A stretch of 64,000 bases of DNA from Deltaproteobacteria bacterium (GTDB lineage: Bacteria; Desulfobacterota; Desulfuromonadia; Desulfuromonadales; BM103), in the NCBI GenBank assembly GCA_024279915.1, contig JAJRRB010000078.1, positions 222,277 through 286,276 on the forward strand, given 5' to 3'. Shown here one piece after another: positions 33,740 to 43,878 of this stretch (positions within the stretch are counted from its first letter, which is position 1; every line of letters starts with the position of its first letter). The position numbers and the translations under genes were made by a program. Under the pieces are notes generated by a model. It was not told where the DNA came from. It worked only from the letters and a program-made list of their open reading frames with translations, and did not search any database.

Positions 33740-33908
33740 CGACATCCTCGCAAAACATCACAGTAGATCGTAGTACTAAAACAGTATGGCTAAACAAAAA
33801 TTTCGTCCGACAAGGCACGTGTCTTTTCAGGGGGTGAAGGCATACATGCGTATGTCGAAGTCCTGAAAACACGCCGTAACGAAGCAGGGCGGAAGAGTTG
33901 CAACGACA

Positions 33909-34463
33909 TCAGCGTCTGGCGCGCACCTTGACTTTCGGCTTGCCCGACTCGGTGACAACGACAAAATCGACCAGTTTGTCACCAAAGCGTTTTTTAATAG
34001 CTGCTTCCTGTTTGACCAGGAAACTGGCGACCTGATCTCTATTGGGCGGGCGAAGCTGGCAGCTCTGGTGTGCATCGACAAGTTCCTTATAAAGATTGTC
34101 TATAGGATCAGTCGCAGGGCTGGTCTCAACAGCTTTCTCAGCCGGAGCCTGCTTCTGAGCAAAACGTTGGATACGTGAGGTGTGGCGTTCGTATTTACCT
34201 TCATCGATCTGGCGCTGGATGCGATCCCAGTAGCCGCAGTAGCTGTTGTAACGGCTGGAGATACTCTGCAATCGGTAACGCAGGTCGGTCTGAGGAATAT
34301 AGAGAGTGATCATTTTGCGCATACGCAAAGTGAGTCTATGGCGCGGTTGTTCTGGCAAGCGTTTTTCCGTGCCAAGAAAGTATTGCTCGTGAGCGATTTC
34401 AAGCTCTTTCATCTCTTTCTCGAGCTGATTTAATAGCTCTGTAATTTGTCCACGACTGCCCAT
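33909..34463 (-). CDS. Conserved hypothetical protein, MXAN_5187-like
   Basis: The 184-residue protein is basic and helical, with an N-terminal coiled-coil stretch (LLNQLEKEMKELEIAHEQYF). The pattern LQSISSRYNSYCGYWDRIQRQIDEGKY near 85 resembles the C-terminal region of the delta-proteobacterial MXAN_5187 family. The C-terminus is Lys/Arg-rich (SGKPKVKVRARR) and may bind nucleic acid. The link is from memory of the family pattern, and no function is known. It is divergent from glmU. Confidence 0.55.
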   Translation of the reverse strand: MGSRGQITELLNQLEKEMKELEIAHEQYFLGTEKRLPEQPRHRLTLRMRKMITLYIPQTDLRYRLQSISSRYNSYCGYWDRIQRQIDEGKYERHTSRIQRFAQKQAPAEKAVETSPATDPIDNLYKELVDAHQSCQLRPPNRDQVASFLVKQEAAIKKRFGDKLVDFVVVTESGKPKVKVRARR

Positions 34464-34597
34464 TTATTCCGCCCACTCCCAGAGGTAAATACGCCTCAAT
34501 ATACTGGAGCATCGGCCGGATGGCAAAGAGAAAGCTGAATGAGTTAATGAAACGGCTGTCGGAAAAATAATTCCTGTGGCTTTTGTGATGTCTCAGC

Positions 34598-34626
34598 TTG
34601 ACCTTTGTAAGCCATTTCGAAATAAT
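34598..34626 (+). promoter_or_regulatory. Promoter of glmU
   Basis: TTGACC (34598-34603), 17-bp spacer, AATAAT (34621-34626); GAGGAGGG then precedes the start codon. Confidence 0.5.
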
Positions 34627-34654
34627 GATTTGGTTAAAGTGAGGAGGGAACATA

Positions 34655-36064
34655 ATGATAAAAAAATTAGCGGCGGTGATCCTGGCGGCAGGCCAGGGAA
34701 CCCGCATGAAATCAGACTTACCCAAGGTGCTTCATGCCGTGGCTGGAAAGCCAATGCTGAGCCACGTTGTGCAGGTTGCCAGATCTCTTGATGCTGCACC
34801 GATTGTTCCAGTCATCGGCCCCGCTGCCGATCTGGTTCGGACTGCGCTGGATTGCGAGAAGCTGACTTTTGCCCTGCAGGCAGAACAGTTAGGTACTGGC
34901 CACGCTCTGCAGTGCGCCGAATCTTCTCTTCAGGGCTTTGCGGGAGACCTCCTGCTGCTCTGCGGCGATGTCCCTTTGTTGCGCGAAACCACTTTAGTGG
35001 CACTCTTAGATCATCATCGTAAAAGTTCTGCTTCTGTTGCCATTCTGACTGCACAAATGTCTGACCCCACTGGCTATGGACGGATTATTCGTGGCTCGAA
35101 CGGGGTAGAACGGATTGTTGAAGAAAAAGATGCTTCCAGTGCGGAGCGCCAGGTGAATGAGATCAACACTGGCATCTATATGTTCCGTGCGCCAGAGGCT
35201 TTTGACTTTTTACGCCAGCTTGATAACAGCAACGCCCAAGGTGAGTACTATCTTACCGATAGTGTCGCAGCTGCCCGTCAAGCCGGGGAGCGGGTCGAGG
35301 CTCTGCTGATTGAAAACGCGGAGGAAGCGATGGGAATAAATGACCGGGTCCAGCTGGCTCAGGCTGGTGAAATCATGCGCCAGAGAATTAATGAGGCTCA
35401 TCAACGTGGCGGTGTGACGCTGATCGATCCAACTGCGACGTATATTGAGCCAGAGGTCACCATAGGTGCTGACACACTGATTCACCCCGGCGTTCACCTG
35501 CGTGGCAAGACAACCATCGGCAGTGGCTGTGAAATAGAACCGGGGGTGGTTGTGACCGATTGCATCATCGGCGATGGGGTGCATCTCAAGCCAGGCTCCG
35601 TCTTGAGTGAATCGACCGTGGGCGATACCTGTGCCATCGGGCCAATGGCGCACTTACGGCCAGGAACGGTGCTGACTGGTCATAATAAGATTGGCAATTT
35701 CGTGGAAACCAAGAAAGCTGTGTTCGGTGAAAAGTCGCAGGCTAGCCACCTGACCTATATTGGTGATGCGACTCTCGGCAAGAACGTCAACATCGGCTGC
35801 GGCACCATCACCTGCAACTACGACGGTGTTAATAAGTATCAGACAACCATTGAGGACGATGTCTTTGTCGGTAGCGACACGCAGTTTGTTGCACCTGTCA
35901 CCATCGGTCGCGGTAGCCTGATCGGTGCCGGTTCGACGATAACCAAGGATGTTCCAGCCGATGCTCTGGCGATTACCCGGGCTGAACAGAAAAATATTGC
36001 TGGTTGGGCTGAACGGAATCGGAGGCAGCAGCAGAAGAAAAAACCAGTAAAACGTGAAAAGTAA
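34655..36064 (+). CDS. glmU: Bifunctional UDP-GlcNAc pyrophosphorylase / GlcN-1-P acetyltransferase
   Basis: The 469-residue enzyme makes UDP-N-acetylglucosamine for peptidoglycan and LPS. The N-terminal uridylyltransferase has LAAGQGTRMKSDLPKVLH near 12 and EKDAS/NTGIY sites. The C-terminal left-handed beta-helix of hexapeptide repeats begins near 255 and includes GNFVETKKAVFGEKSQASHL and GCGTITCNYDGVNKYQT, both acetyltransferase hallmarks. The tail is lysine-rich. glmS, the preceding pathway step, is next on the same strand, with a 168-bp repeat between them. Confidence 0.97.
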   Translation: MIKKLAAVILAAGQGTRMKSDLPKVLHAVAGKPMLSHVVQVARSLDAAPIVPVIGPAADLVRTALDCEKLTFALQAEQLGTGHALQCAESSLQGFAGDLLLLCGDVPLLRETTLVALLDHHRKSSASVAILTAQMSDPTGYGRIIRGSNGVERIVEEKDASSAERQVNEINTGIYMFRAPEAFDFLRQLDNSNAQGEYYLTDSVAAARQAGERVEALLIENAEEAMGINDRVQLAQAGEIMRQRINEAHQRGGVTLIDPTATYIEPEVTIGADTLIHPGVHLRGKTTIGSGCEIEPGVVVTDCIIGDGVHLKPGSVLSESTVGDTCAIGPMAHLRPGTVLTGHNKIGNFVETKKAVFGEKSQASHLTYIGDATLGKNVNIGCGTITCNYDGVNKYQTTIEDDVFVGSDTQFVAPVTIGRGSLIGAGSTITKDVPADALAITRAEQKNIAGWAERNRRQQQKKKPVKREK

Positions 36065-36115
36065 AAGGTGGTTCCGAAGCGGTTATTGCCTTTTTCTTTT
36101 AACTTTCAACTGATT

Positions 36116-36283
36116 CTAGCAGCCTGTCGGACTATCAATGAGCTGGCTGCAAATTCGCTTGTTTGGCCCATATCTCAGCTCCTTTTCGATCAATAGCTAC
36201 GGCTATTACTCTCAAATGAGCTAAAATCTGGTCTCAAACACCCAAATTTTCGCTTCAGCCCTGATTGTCCGACAGGCTGCTAG
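36116..36283 (-). repeat. 168-bp foldback element, copy C, between glmU and glmS
   Basis: CTAG at both ends (36116-36119, 36280-36283), left end CTAGCAGCCTGTCGGACTAT, right end ATTGTCCGACAGGCTGCTAG. The central hairpin is AATAGC-TACG-GCTATT. The right end lies ten bases before the glmS ATG, and its final AG is part of the AGAGG that serves as ribosome site. Confidence 0.88.
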
Positions 36284-36293
36284 AGGTTTTTAT

Positions 36294-38123
36294 ATGTGTG
36301 GCATCGTCGGTTATATAGGTCCCCAACAAGCAACGCCTATTGTTCTGGATGGTCTGCGGAAACTTGAATACCGTGGTTATGATTCGGCCGGAATTGCAAC
36401 TATAAATCAAGGCAAAATCAATATCTGCCGTGCTGAAGGAAAACTTCTCAACCTGGAAAAGCGTCTGCTTGACCAACCTTTAATCGGGCACCCAGGCATC
36501 GGCCATACTCGCTGGGCAACCCACGGTCGTCCATCGGAAATCAATGCCCATCCTCACTACGCCGGTGGTTTCGTGGTGGTGCATAATGGCATCATTGAAA
36601 ATTATCTTGATCTCAACACCTCTCTGCGTGAGCAGGGTCATAACTTCAGCTCTGATACCGACACCGAGATCATTGCCCACTGGATCGAAGAGCATTACAA
36701 AGAGTGTGGCGACTTTGAGTCTGCCGTGCGTAAAGCACTCGGCGATGTGCGCGGTGCTTATGCTGTGGCGATTCTCTCTGAACAGGAGCCTGACAAACTC
36801 ATCGTCGCCAAGCAGGGTTCTCCACTGGTTGTCGGGCAAGGGCAGGGGGAGTTTTTTGTCGCTTCCGATATACCCGCTATGCTCGCTCACACCCGGCAGA
36901 TGATTTTTCTGGAAGACGGAGAATTGGTGGTCTTTACCGCGGAAGCCATGGCGATTACTACGCTGGCTGGGATGCCGGTCCAGAAAACTCCAAAGACCAT
37001 TACCTGGAGTCCGGTCATGGCCGAGAAAGATGGCTATCGACACTTTATGCTCAAAGAGATCTATGAACAACCAAGGGCTATTGCTGATACTATTGCCGGG
37101 CGCATTCGCGAGGATCAGGCCGAAGTCTTTCTGGAGGACATTGGCCTCGAAGATGTTTTTCTCAAGGGGCTGGAACGAATCTATATTGTAGCTTGTGGCA
37201 CCTCATGGCATGCCGCCCTGGTCGGTAAATTCCTGTTGGAGAAGCATGCCCGGATTCCGGTCGAGGTCGATATTGCCAGTGAATTCCGTTATCGCGATCC
37301 GCTGGTCACCGAAAAAACATTGACTCTGTTGATCAGCCAGAGTGGTGAGACGGCCGACACGCTGGCGGCTTTGCGTGAAGCTCATGGCAAAGCCGGTAAG
37401 GTTCTGGCCATTTGTAACGTTGTCGAATCCTCTATCGCCCGTGAAAGTGATGGCGTCATCTACACCCATGCTGGACCGGAAATCGGTGTTGCCTCCACTA
37501 AGGCGTTTACCACTCAATTGGTGGCTCTCTACCTCTTTACTCTTTATCTTGGTGACCTACGTGGCAACCTCGATCAACAGAACCGTCGCACCATGCTGGA
37601 CGCGCTGGTCAGCTTACCGGGTAAAATTGAAGAGTGCCTGAAATTGGACGATGCGATCGAACAGGCAGCCCATGGGTTGATGCAGGTCCACGATTTCCTT
37701 TATCTCGGTCGTGGCAACCAGTACCCGATTGCGCTGGAAGGGGCACTCAAACTCAAGGAAATATCCTACATCCATGCCGAAGGCTACCCTGCTGGGGAAA
37801 TGAAGCACGGCCCGATCGCCCTGATCGATGAGCAACTGCCAGTGGTGGTGATTGCACCCCACAATGAAACTTTTGACAAGGTGGCCGCCAACATGGAAGA
37901 GGTTCAGGCGCGTGGCGGGCGCGTGGTGTCGGTAACTGATCAAGCCGAAAGCGGGCTTGCCGACAAGGCGGAAATCGTTTTTGTGACACCAAAAATCATC
38001 GACGACCTGATGCCGGTTCTCACGACAATTCCACTGCAGCTATTGTCCTATCATATCGCTGTCCTCAAAGGGACTGATGTTGATCAACCACGAAATCTGG
38101 CCAAACGTGTGACTGTTGAGTAA
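36294..38123 (+). CDS. glmS: Glucosamine-6-phosphate synthase (isomerizing)
   Basis: The 609-residue enzyme makes glucosamine-6-phosphate from fructose-6-phosphate and glutamine. The N-terminal glutaminase begins MCGIVGYIG with the nucleophile Cys2 after Met removal and has [16 protein letters not shown] near 73. Two SIS domains follow (about 290-590; [14 protein letters not shown] near 349, [14 protein letters not shown] near 500), ending [11 protein letters not shown] as is usual. The 5' UTR is largely repeat copy C. No glmS ribozyme is seen. Confidence 0.97.
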   Translation: MCGIVGYIGPQQATPIVLDGLRKLEYRGYDSAGIATINQGKINICRAEGKLLNLEKRLLDQPLIGHPGIGHTRWATHGRPSEINAHPHYAGGFVVVHNGIIENYLDLNTSLREQGHNFSSDTDTEIIAHWIEEHYKECGDFESAVRKALGDVRGAYAVAILSEQEPDKLIVAKQGSPLVVGQGQGEFFVASDIPAMLAHTRQMIFLEDGELVVFTAEAMAITTLAGMPVQKTPKTITWSPVMAEKDGYRHFMLKEIYEQPRAIADTIAGRIREDQAEVFLEDIGLEDVFLKGLERIYIVACGTSWHAALVGKFLLEKHARIPVEVDIASEFRYRDPLVTEKTLTLLISQSGETADTLAALREAHGKAGKVLAICNVVESSIARESDGVIYTHAGPEIGVASTKAFTTQLVALYLFTLYLGDLRGNLDQQNRRTMLDALVSLPGKIEECLKLDDAIEQAAHGLMQVHDFLYLGRGNQYPIALEGALKLKEISYIHAEGYPAGEMKHGPIALIDEQLPVVVIAPHNETFDKVAANMEEVQARGGRVVSVTDQAESGLADKAEIVFVTPKIIDDLMPVLTTIPLQLLSYHIAVLKGTDVDQPRNLAKRVTVE

Positions 38124-38252
38124 GTTTTAATAACACTATTGAACGACTCATACGAAGAAGGCCCGAACTGTTTTCTGTCGGGTTCCAAAAGAGCTAAGAC
38201 AGTCATCTTGTTGAACGCTTTTAGTCGGATGTTCTCTAAACCGTAAAATTAT

Positions 38253-38281
38253 GGCCACCTGGAATCGATTCCCGGGTGGCC
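38253..38281 (+). terminator. Terminator after glmS
   Basis: GGCCACCTGG pairs with CCGGGTGGCC (one wobble, extra C in loop) and is followed by TTTGTAT. The stretch 38291-38315 then holds GGATGGACAGGATGCACAGG, a tandem GGACAGGAT/GCACAGGAT repeat of unknown role. Confidence 0.6.
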
Positions 38282-38394
38282 TTTGTATATCCAACAGGGA
38301 TGGACAGGATGCACAGGATAGTTAAACTTTAAAAAGGACAGAATTGTCACTTTGTGCCTTCGTAGCTAACCTTTGTTTGCGGATCTGTTAATTT

Positions 38395-39849
38395 ATGAGT
38401 CATGAATCATTACTCGGAGCGATTCTTCTCGCCCTGGACATCTCCTTGCAGGTAACGTTTGTTGTGAGAGTTTTGTTGCGACCCCACCGGGAGCCGGCTT
38501 CACGGATCGCCTGGGTCGTGGTCATCGTTGCCGTGCCACTGTTAGGCATCCTGGCCTACCTGCTCTTTGGCGAAACATGCATCGGACGCCGCCGTGTGGA
38601 GCGTCTGCGTGAGAGTATTGCCCGGTTACCGGTTTGGGTGGATGCTGTAGCCGCAGACGTGATGCCGTTGCAGGATGATATGTCGCAACGCTATCTGCAT
38701 CTGTTTCAAGCGGGGAAAACCGTTAATGGTTTCGACCCTGTTGGTGGCAACAGGGCACACTTACTGCCGGATGCAAATGCGGCAATTGACTCCATAGTGG
38801 CCGACATCGATGCCGCTAAAAAGCACGTCCACCTGTTGTTCTACATCTGGTTGCAGGATAACAATGGCTGCAAGGTGGTTGAGGCGCTCAAAAGAGCTGC
38901 TGCACGCGGTGTGACCTGTCGGGCCATGGCGGACTGCTTGGGCTCGCGCAGTATGGTCAATTCGAAGCACTGGCAGGCGATGCACGAAGCAGGCGTTCTC
39001 CTTGCCAGAGCACTGCCGATCGGCAACCCGCTGTTGCGTCCCCTGAAGGGGCGTATCGACTTGCGTAATCACCGCAAGATCGTTGTTATCGACAATCAAA
39101 TCACTTATTGCGGTAGTCAGAACTGTGCCGACCCGGAGTTTCGCGTCAAGGCCAAGTTTGGCCCTTGGGGGGATGCGATGATACGTTTCGAGGGGCCGAT
39201 CGCTCGCCAGAACCAATACCTGTTTGCCAGCGACTGGATGGCCGAAACGGATGAAGATATCAGCGATCTGCTCAGGCAGCCCATTTCGTCAACCCAGGTC
39301 GGAATAGTGGCACAGGTGATCGGAACCGGACCGACCGTCCGTTATTCCGCCATGCCCGAGATGTTCGAGACGCTGATATTCGCCGCACGCTGCGAGCTGG
39401 TTATCACGACCCCTTATTACGTCCCCGACGAATCGATGCAGGCGGCTCTGTGTGCGAGTGCTCGTCGTGGTGTCGATACGACCATCATCTTCCCGGCAAG
39501 GAACGATTCCTGGATTGTTGGTGCGGCCAGTCGAAGTTATTATGCTGACTTGCTCGCTGCCGGGGTCCGCATCTTTGAATACGAGGGTGGATTGCTGCAT
39601 ACCAAGTCCATGACTATTGACGGCGAGGTCACTTTGATTGGTTCGGCAAACATGGACCGGCGCAGCTTCGAGCTTAACTATGAGAACAATATTTTGTTCT
39701 ACGATCAGGCGCTGACTGGAGACATGCGTCAGCGGCAGGAGAGCTATCTTGCCAGTTCCAGTCCGGTCACCATCGATATGGTGGAGAGCTGGAGCTGGCA
39801 GCACCGGCTCTGCAATAATGCCATTGCTATGTTCGGGCCTGTATTGTGA
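38395..39849 (+). CDS. cls: Cardiolipin synthase-type phospholipase D protein
   Basis: The 484-residue protein has two N-terminal membrane segments (about 5-30, 38-60). Two PLD domains follow with HxK motifs, NHRKIVVIDNQITYCGSQN near 222 and HTKSMTIDGEVTLIGSANMD near 402, so it should condense phosphatidylglycerol to cardiolipin in the inner membrane. Length and arrangement match bacterial Cls. No strong ribosome site precedes ATG 38395. It is unlinked to other lipid genes. Confidence 0.9.
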   Translation: MSHESLLGAILLALDISLQVTFVVRVLLRPHREPASRIAWVVVIVAVPLLGILAYLLFGETCIGRRRVERLRESIARLPVWVDAVAADVMPLQDDMSQRYLHLFQAGKTVNGFDPVGGNRAHLLPDANAAIDSIVADIDAAKKHVHLLFYIWLQDNNGCKVVEALKRAAARGVTCRAMADCLGSRSMVNSKHWQAMHEAGVLLARALPIGNPLLRPLKGRIDLRNHRKIVVIDNQITYCGSQNCADPEFRVKAKFGPWGDAMIRFEGPIARQNQYLFASDWMAETDEDISDLLRQPISSTQVGIVAQVIGTGPTVRYSAMPEMFETLIFAARCELVITTPYYVPDESMQAALCASARRGVDTTIIFPARNDSWIVGAASRSYYADLLAAGVRIFEYEGGLLHTKSMTIDGEVTLIGSANMDRRSFELNYENNILFYDQALTGDMRQRQESYLASSSPVTIDMVESWSWQHRLCNNAIAMFGPVL

Positions 39850-40101
39850 TTTCGTGATTTCCTTGGGCAACTTGCTCTCAAATCTCAGCGACAGTGAGGC
39901 AGAGATCGTTGCTGAAGTCTGAACTAAAGACGTTGACTGTATCTGTCCATTTTTTGACTGTTTAATCTTTATTTCCTCTTGCGGGTGAAGTCCATAAGCA
40001 CTACGATGTAGGATTGTTCGGCAATTGATTGTGGTTGCCGGTTTTGTTTGCAAGATGTATTAGCCTTAATTGTCTGTAAATATTTGAAATTGTAAGAAAT
40101 T

Positions 40102-41916
40102 ATGCCTGCCAAACTTTTTTTCAAAGAACAACTCTTTGAACGATTGCGTTCCTTTCGCGCGTCACTGCAACGTTCTTTCCACATCAGCGAAAATACCTTC
40201 CTGATCATTCTGGCCGTCATTATCGGCCTGCTCGGTGGTCTGGGTAACTACGCTTTCCGTAAAACCATTGAATTCGTTCACTGGGGGGTTTTCGAGCAGA
40301 GCAAGCACCTGTTTGGTTATTCTCTGGAAGAATGGAGTCTGGCGCGTCTGGCGGTGGTGTTCTGCCCGGTGGTCGGCGGACTGCTGGTTATCCCGCTCTG
40401 GCACTGGTTCGGCAAGGATCTCAAAGGCGGGTTTTCTGCTTTTCTTGAAAGGGTTAACCTGCGTGGCGCCAAGCTTCAACTGAGACCGATCTTCACCCGA
40501 GGTTTTGGTTCGGCGATTACTATCGGCACTGGCGGCTCTGCCGGACAGGAAGGGCCGATCGCCATGATTGGTGGTGCGATTGGTTCCCAGTTCGGTCAAC
40601 TCTTTAAAATGAGCGGTGATCGTCTCAAGGTGCTGGTTGCCTGCGGCGCGGCTGCCGGTGTGGCAGCAACTTTTAATGCGCCGATTGCTGGAGTCTTCTT
40701 CGCCCAGGAGATCGTCTTGCTTGCCGCCTTCGAGCTCTCCAGCTTCACCTCAATTGTCATTGCCAGTGGTATGGCCACGGTTGTCTCCCGTGCTTTGCTC
40801 GGCAACACCTCTGAACTTCATGCGCCGGTTTACCTGGTGAACAGCTACTGGGAGCTGCTGCTCTATGTGCTGCTGGGCTTGCTGATCGGTGTTCTGGCAG
40901 CCTTGTTTATCGATACCCATTTTCGTATCAAGGACCGTTTTACGGCTCTGAAAATTCCAAAACTAGCCAAGCCTATGCTCGGCGGACTACTGGTCGGCGT
41001 GATGGGTTTTGTTTTCCCCCAGGTTTTCGGCAACGGCTACGAGTTTATCGAGAAGGTCCTGATGGGCGATCAGGCCTGGCATCAGTCTACCTGGTACCTG
41101 CTCGGTGTCCTGATTGTTATCAAAGCCGTGGCGACCTCGATTACGCTTGGCTCAGGTCTTCCCGGTGGTATTTTTGCCCCCTGTCTCTATCTTGGTGCGG
41201 TCACCGGCGGGTTCTTTGGTAATATTGCCGCCAAGATTCTGCCACAGATTCACATTGCTCCCGGTGCCTATGCTTTGGTCGGTATGGGAGCCTTTCTCTC
41301 TGCAGCGACCCATGCGCCGATGACAGCAATTTTCCTGCTGTTCGAGATTACCGACAGCTACGAGGTCATCGTACCGATTATGCTGACCTGTGTTATCGGC
41401 ACCGCTGTGGCCCGACACTTCAAGAAAGACAGTCTGGAAACGGTGGAACTTTCCCGTGCCGGGATCGATCTGGAAGCGGGCAAAGAACGTAATATAATGA
41501 AGTCATTGAAGGTTGGTGACGTCATGGTTCGTGAAGTAGAGACGATTCCAGAACATATGACACTTGGTCAGTTTGCCCGTTTCATCGAACAGACCCATCA
41601 TACCAATTTCCCGCTGGTCAACGTACAGGGGGAGCTCTCAGGAATTATATCGGTGCAGGACTTCATGGGCGTGGTCTTCGAACGCGACCTGATGGACCTG
41701 GTGGTGGTTAAGGAACTGGCAACCGCCAACGTCATCACGGCTCACGCTGATGAGAACCTTGACCAGACCATGCGCAAAATTGGCTACCGCAATATTGAGC
41801 AGGTGCCGGTTGTGGATCGTGAGAGCCACAAAAGACTGCTTGGCATCATCTCACGTCGCGATATTGTTACCGCTTACAACCGGGCCCTGATGACCCGCAC
41901 CCTTGAGGAGCAGTAA
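40102..41916 (+). CDS. CLC-family chloride channel/transporter with CBS pair
   Basis: The 604-residue membrane protein has about ten hydrophobic helices (30-440) and a C-terminal CBS pair (about 470-595; VGDVMVREVETIPEHMT, HTNFPLVNVQGELSGIISVQD). The filter region reads GGSAGQEGPIAMIGG near 150: the gating Glu is kept, but the usual Arg/Lys of G-K/R-EGP is Gln. GLPGGIFAPCLYLGA near 353 is the second anion-binding stretch. CBS domains probably sense adenine nucleotides. The stop codon abuts the GTG start of the helicase gene, so translation is coupled. Confidence 0.88.
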   Translation: MPAKLFFKEQLFERLRSFRASLQRSFHISENTFLIILAVIIGLLGGLGNYAFRKTIEFVHWGVFEQSKHLFGYSLEEWSLARLAVVFCPVVGGLLVIPLWHWFGKDLKGGFSAFLERVNLRGAKLQLRPIFTRGFGSAITIGTGGSAGQEGPIAMIGGAIGSQFGQLFKMSGDRLKVLVACGAAAGVAATFNAPIAGVFFAQEIVLLAAFELSSFTSIVIASGMATVVSRALLGNTSELHAPVYLVNSYWELLLYVLLGLLIGVLAALFIDTHFRIKDRFTALKIPKLAKPMLGGLLVGVMGFVFPQVFGNGYEFIEKVLMGDQAWHQSTWYLLGVLIVIKAVATSITLGSGLPGGIFAPCLYLGAVTGGFFGNIAAKILPQIHIAPGAYALVGMGAFLSAATHAPMTAIFLLFEITDSYEVIVPIMLTCVIGTAVARHFKKDSLETVELSRAGIDLEAGKERNIMKSLKVGDVMVREVETIPEHMTLGQFARFIEQTHHTNFPLVNVQGELSGIISVQDFMGVVFERDLMDLVVVKELATANVITAHADENLDQTMRKIGYRNIEQVPVVDRESHKRLLGIISRRDIVTAYNRALMTRTLEEQ

Positions 41917-43878
41917 GTGGATCTGTTAGCTCAACTCAACCCAATGCAGCAGCAGGCGGTACAGCATGACACAGGACCGTTGTTGCTACTGGCTGGTGCC
42001 GGTTCTGGAAAGACCCGTGCTCTCACACATCGGATTGCCTGGCTTATCCAGAAGTACAAGGTCGATCCCTGGCAGATCCTTGCTGTCACTTTTACCAATA
42101 AAGCCGCCGGTGAGATGAGGGCGCGTCTTGATGAATTGCTTGGCGACAATCAGGGACTATGGGTCAGCACCTTCCACTCCATGTGTGTGCGGATTTTACG
42201 TCAGGAGATCACAGCTCTTGGCTTTGGGCGTAACTTCTCTATTTATGATGATCAAGACCAGGAACGCCTGCTCAAGACGATCTTGCAGGAACTTGGTATT
42301 GACGATAAAACGCTGAAACCACGAACAGTGGCTGCCGCCATCGATCGAGCCAAAAACCGAGGTCTCTGGCCCGAAGACCTTGACGATGGCGATTACCAGG
42401 CCGAGCAGATCACCCGTATTTACGCCCTTTATCAAGAGCGTTTGCAACAGGCCAACGCCCTGGATTTTAGCGATCTGTTGATGCAGACTGTCAGGCTTCT
42501 GGAAGAGCATCCCGCTGTTCTGGAAAAATACCGTCAGCGCTTCCATTATATTCTTGTCGACGAATTCCAGGATACCAATCAGGTTCAGTATCGGCTGGTG
42601 CATCTGCTCGCCTCCGGGCACGGTAACCTCTGTGTGGTTGGTGATGACGATCAGTCGATTTATCGTTGGCGTGGTGCAGAAGTCGGTAATATCCTTGGCT
42701 TTGAGCGCGATTATCCTGGCTGTGAGACGATCCGGTTGGAGCAGAATTATCGCTCGACCAGTACGATCCTCGATGCTGCTGGAGCCGTAGTCGCTCATAA
42801 TACTGGTCGTAAGATCAAGAAGCTCTGGACGGAGAACCCCGCCGGAGAAGGTATCACTCTAGAAACCCTCCCTGATGATCTCGAAGAAGGCCGCTATCTG
42901 GTCAGTGAAATCAATCGTCTGAAAAGCAATGGTCGTAGGCTACGTGATATTGCCGTCTTTTATCGCACCAATGCTCAGTCCCGGGTTATTGAAGAGTCTC
43001 TGCGCAAGGAAGGCATCCTTTATGTGATGTTCGGTGGCACGAAGTTCTACTCGCGCATGGAGATAAAAGATATCCTCGCTTACCTGAGAATTATCAGTAA
43101 TCCGGCTGATTCGGTCTCTGCTCGTCGTATCATCAATGTTCCGGCGCGTGGTATTGGAGCTGTGACTGTCAACAAGATTGCGCCTTTCGAAACAGAAGCG
43201 GGCGGCTTCCTGCCTGCCTGCCGTCAAGCATTGGAACGCGGTGCCCTAAAAGGTGCGGCCGCAGCTAAAGTTAAAGCCTTTGCCGACCTGATGGATGATT
43301 TCAAACAACGCAGCAGTGATACACCCTATCCTCAATTGACCTCCGAGTTGATTGAAGAGATCGGCTATGGTCCGCAGTTGCTCGCTGAACGAACCGATGA
43401 GGCCCGTAATCGACTGGACAACCTGCAACAGTTGCTGGCCGGTATGGAAGAGCATTTTGGTAGTGAAGGGACTCTGGAAGAATATCTGGAACAGGTGGCC
43501 CTGATTACTGACGTTGATTCATACGATCCGAGTCTTGACCGGGTGACCCTGATGACCTTACATTCTGCCAAGGGTCTTGAGTTTCCACTGGTCTTCATGG
43601 TTGGTATGGAAGAGGGACTTTTTCCACACAGTCGTTCCGCCAATAGTCAGGAAGAGCTTGAAGAGGAGCGTCGCCTCTGTTACGTCGGTATGACCCGCGC
43701 CATGGAGAAACTCTATCTGACCCATGCCCGACGGCGGCGGATTTTTGGTGACTACCAGTTTAATCCCCCCAGCGGTTTCCTGAGTGAAATTCCTGAAAAC
43801 CTTCTCGTTCAGCCTGCTACAAGTGGACTGCACAAACCGGCCAACCACAATCTGGCATCACTCTTTGATCAGACTTAA
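41917..43878 (+). CDS. PcrA/UvrD-type DNA helicase, cut before its C-terminal domain
   Basis: This superfamily-1A helicase shows Walker A GAGSGKTRALTHR near 27, VDEFQDTNQVQY, DDDQSIYRWRGAEVGN near 245, QNYRST, and TLHSAKGLEFPLVFMVGMEEG near 547. It acts 3'-5' in repair and conflict resolution. GTG 41917 directly follows the CLC stop, with GAGGAG upstream. The frame ends in TAA at 43876-43878 (653 residues), but the same frame continues 74 codons to TGA at 44101-44103. That continuation encodes the small C-terminal domain typical of PcrA/UvrD. Without the TAA the protein would be 728 residues, a normal PcrA length. Confidence 0.92.
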   Translation: MDLLAQLNPMQQQAVQHDTGPLLLLAGAGSGKTRALTHRIAWLIQKYKVDPWQILAVTFTNKAAGEMRARLDELLGDNQGLWVSTFHSMCVRILRQEITALGFGRNFSIYDDQDQERLLKTILQELGIDDKTLKPRTVAAAIDRAKNRGLWPEDLDDGDYQAEQITRIYALYQERLQQANALDFSDLLMQTVRLLEEHPAVLEKYRQRFHYILVDEFQDTNQVQYRLVHLLASGHGNLCVVGDDDQSIYRWRGAEVGNILGFERDYPGCETIRLEQNYRSTSTILDAAGAVVAHNTGRKIKKLWTENPAGEGITLETLPDDLEEGRYLVSEINRLKSNGRRLRDIAVFYRTNAQSRVIEESLRKEGILYVMFGGTKFYSRMEIKDILAYLRIISNPADSVSARRIINVPARGIGAVTVNKIAPFETEAGGFLPACRQALERGALKGAAAAKVKAFADLMDDFKQRSSDTPYPQLTSELIEEIGYGPQLLAERTDEARNRLDNLQQLLAGMEEHFGSEGTLEEYLEQVALITDVDSYDPSLDRVTLMTLHSAKGLEFPLVFMVGMEEGLFPHSRSANSQEELEEERRLCYVGMTRAMEKLYLTHARRRRIFGDYQFNPPSGFLSEIPENLLVQPATSGLHKPANHNLASLFDQT

